NCBI GenBank assembly: GCA_964630755.1
Contig: CAZVYS010000006.1
Coordinates: forward strand, 1-40,819
Reading direction: 5' to 3'
Length of the DNA: 40,819 nt
Source: CAZVYS01 sp964630755
Lineage (GTDB): Bacteria; Patescibacteriota; Microgenomatia; UBA1400; CG1-02-47-37
The notes below the pieces were generated by a model, which was not told the DNA's origin, made no database searches, and saw only the letters and a program-made list of their open reading frames with translations. The first letter of the stretch is position 1. Each line of letters starts with the position of its first letter. Made by a program: the position numbers and the translations under genes. Shown here piece by piece: positions 39,921 to 40,819 of this stretch.

Positions 39921-40819
39921 GCTCACAAACTGGCAGAAAAATATCTGGGTATTTAAATGGAACTCAGTTTTTACTTGGTTTCAGGCGTTTGTTGGAGTCT
40001 GGGTTTTAATCTGGACTAAGTATTTAAACTTTTCCCAAATTGGCCTGATTTATAGTATTGGGTTATTCCTAAGCGTGTTACTAGAATTACCTTCTGGTGC
40101 TCTGGCAGACATGATTGGACGAAAGAAAACAGTTTTACTTGGCAGACTTTTGCAAATAACTTCATATATTGTATTTAGTTTTGCTAATAATTTTTGGATG
40201 TTTTTAATTGCTCAAGCTTTATATCAAGCCAATTGGGCTTTTGAATCTGGTGCCCAGTCAGCTTTATTATTTGATTCCTTAAAAGAAAATGGCAAAGAAG
40301 AAAAATATTATAAAAAAACAGAAACAGACACTTTCTTTTTATGCACAATTGGCATGGTGATTGGCACTTCAATCGGAGGATTTTTATATAAATATGGCAT
40401 TCATTTACCTTTTGTAATTTGTATTTTCACTTCAATTATTGCCTTTATTATTGCTATCTTTTTCCAAGAACCAACTATTGATTCAGAAAAATTTACTTTG
40501 AAAAATTACGTCAAGCAAAATGTTGAGGGCACTAAACACATCTTTGAAAGTAAAAAAATCAGGGCAGTAACCTTTTTTAGTTTAATAGTTACTTTTATCA
40601 CCTATACAGGATTATGGTATTTATACGAACCAAGATTAGCTGAAGGCGGATTCGACGCTCGTTTTATGGGTCTATTGGTCGCCGGAACTTACTTAATTAG
40701 AGCTATAGGCATTAAGCTTATTCCAGTCCTTGATAAAACCTTTAAATCCAATAAAATTCCTTACTTTTTAGTCGGTTTCCAAGTGATTGGTTCATTTAGT
40801 TCATTTATCCAAGGAAGAG
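39913..40819 (+). CDS. MFS transporter, 3' part beyond the window
   Basis: An open frame of 302 codons from ATG 39913 to the window end. MNKLTNWQKNIWVFKWNSVF leads into helix 1. ELPSGALADMIGRKKTVLLG is MFS motif A, and SGAQSALLFDSLKENGKEEKY matches the product at 37700 (SGADEALIYDTLKETNNESK), so the two are paralogues. At least eight helices are within the window; the last ~90 residues are missing. The 8-bp overlap with the dehydrogenase gene suggests co-translation, so the dehydrogenase product may be tied to the transported compound. Confidence 0.88.
   Translation, partial: MNKLTNWQKNIWVFKWNSVFTWFQAFVGVWVLIWTKYLNFSQIGLIYSIGLFLSVLLELPSGALADMIGRKKTVLLGRLLQITSYIVFSFANNFWMFLIAQALYQANWAFESGAQSALLFDSLKENGKEEKYYKKTETDTFFLCTIGMVIGTSIGGFLYKYGIHLPFVICIFTSIIAFIIAIFFQEPTIDSEKFTLKNYVKQNVEGTKHIFESKKIRAVTFFSLIVTFITYTGLWYLYEPRLAEGGFDARFMGLLVAGTYLIRAIGIKLIPVLDKTFKSNKIPYFLVGFQVIGSFSSFIQGR

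Noticed and set aside
40184..40372. Minus-strand 62-codon frame near the right end
   Set aside because: Lies antisense to a clear MFS transporter and has no start signals.

Overview
The window looks like a stretch of a small, AT-rich bacterial genome of the Candidate Phyla Radiation (Patescibacteria, most likely a Microgenomates-like lineage). The grounds are low GC, tightly packed and often overlapping genes, a DUF4012 membrane protein, a short RecO without an obvious zinc-finger tail, a single-chain glycyl-tRNA synthetase, and very many GT39/GT2/GT4 glycosyltransferases. This placement is inference; no ribosomal marker is present. TGA is used as a normal stop (for example in ATGA start/stop overlaps), so the UGA-recoding Gracilibacteria/Absconditabacteria are unlikely. 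A run of 10 N at 21792-21801 marks a scaffold join, so this is a draft assembly. I see no tRNA, rRNA, CRISPR array, transposase or phage module.

Positions 1-12058 hold short back-to-back transcription units: (i) minus, an interrupted GT4 gene then an SDR epimerase; (ii) plus 2071-6494, GT2, hexapeptide acyltransferase, GT39-type membrane glycosyltransferase, CotH-like kinase-fold protein; (iii) minus 7916-6496, methyltransferase then ALG5-like GT2; (iv) plus 7940-10032, GT39 then GT2; (v) minus 12058-10132, UDP-xylose synthase and UDP-glucuronate 4-epimerase. The divergent pairs are separated by only 23-37 bp, and each gap carries -10-like boxes 6-10 nt before the ATG, suggesting leaderless transcription.

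Positions 12084-32395 look like one long plus-strand polysaccharide operon: small DMT transporter, Wzx-like flippase, three GT39, three GT2, five GT4, an acyltransferase, an O-antigen ligase/polymerase, mannose-1-phosphate guanylyltransferase, an initiating undecaprenyl-phosphate sugar transferase, DUF4012 and RecO. Together these could build, flip, polymerise and decorate a surface glycan containing mannose and UDP-glucuronate-derived sugars. Three genes of this pathway (GT4 at 918-2033, flippase at 12426-13676, polymerase at 20970-22564) carry an in-frame stop with coding sequence continuing in the same frame. These may be real nonsense mutations, consensus errors, or something more interesting.

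Positions 32400-35779 hold a repeat-rich coiled-coil-like protein, an SDR, glycyl-tRNA synthetase and an anchored secreted protein of unknown function. Positions 35780-40819 are accessory: a broken HigB/RelE-type toxin followed by an intact HTH antitoxin whose promoter contains a perfect 22-bp palindrome, two tandem RBBP9/YdeN-like hydrolases each preceded by the same 25-bp palindromic repeat, two related MFS transporters flanking an Ldh_2-family dehydrogenase; the last transporter runs off the window end. The 25-bp palindrome occurs five times in the window, always between genes.
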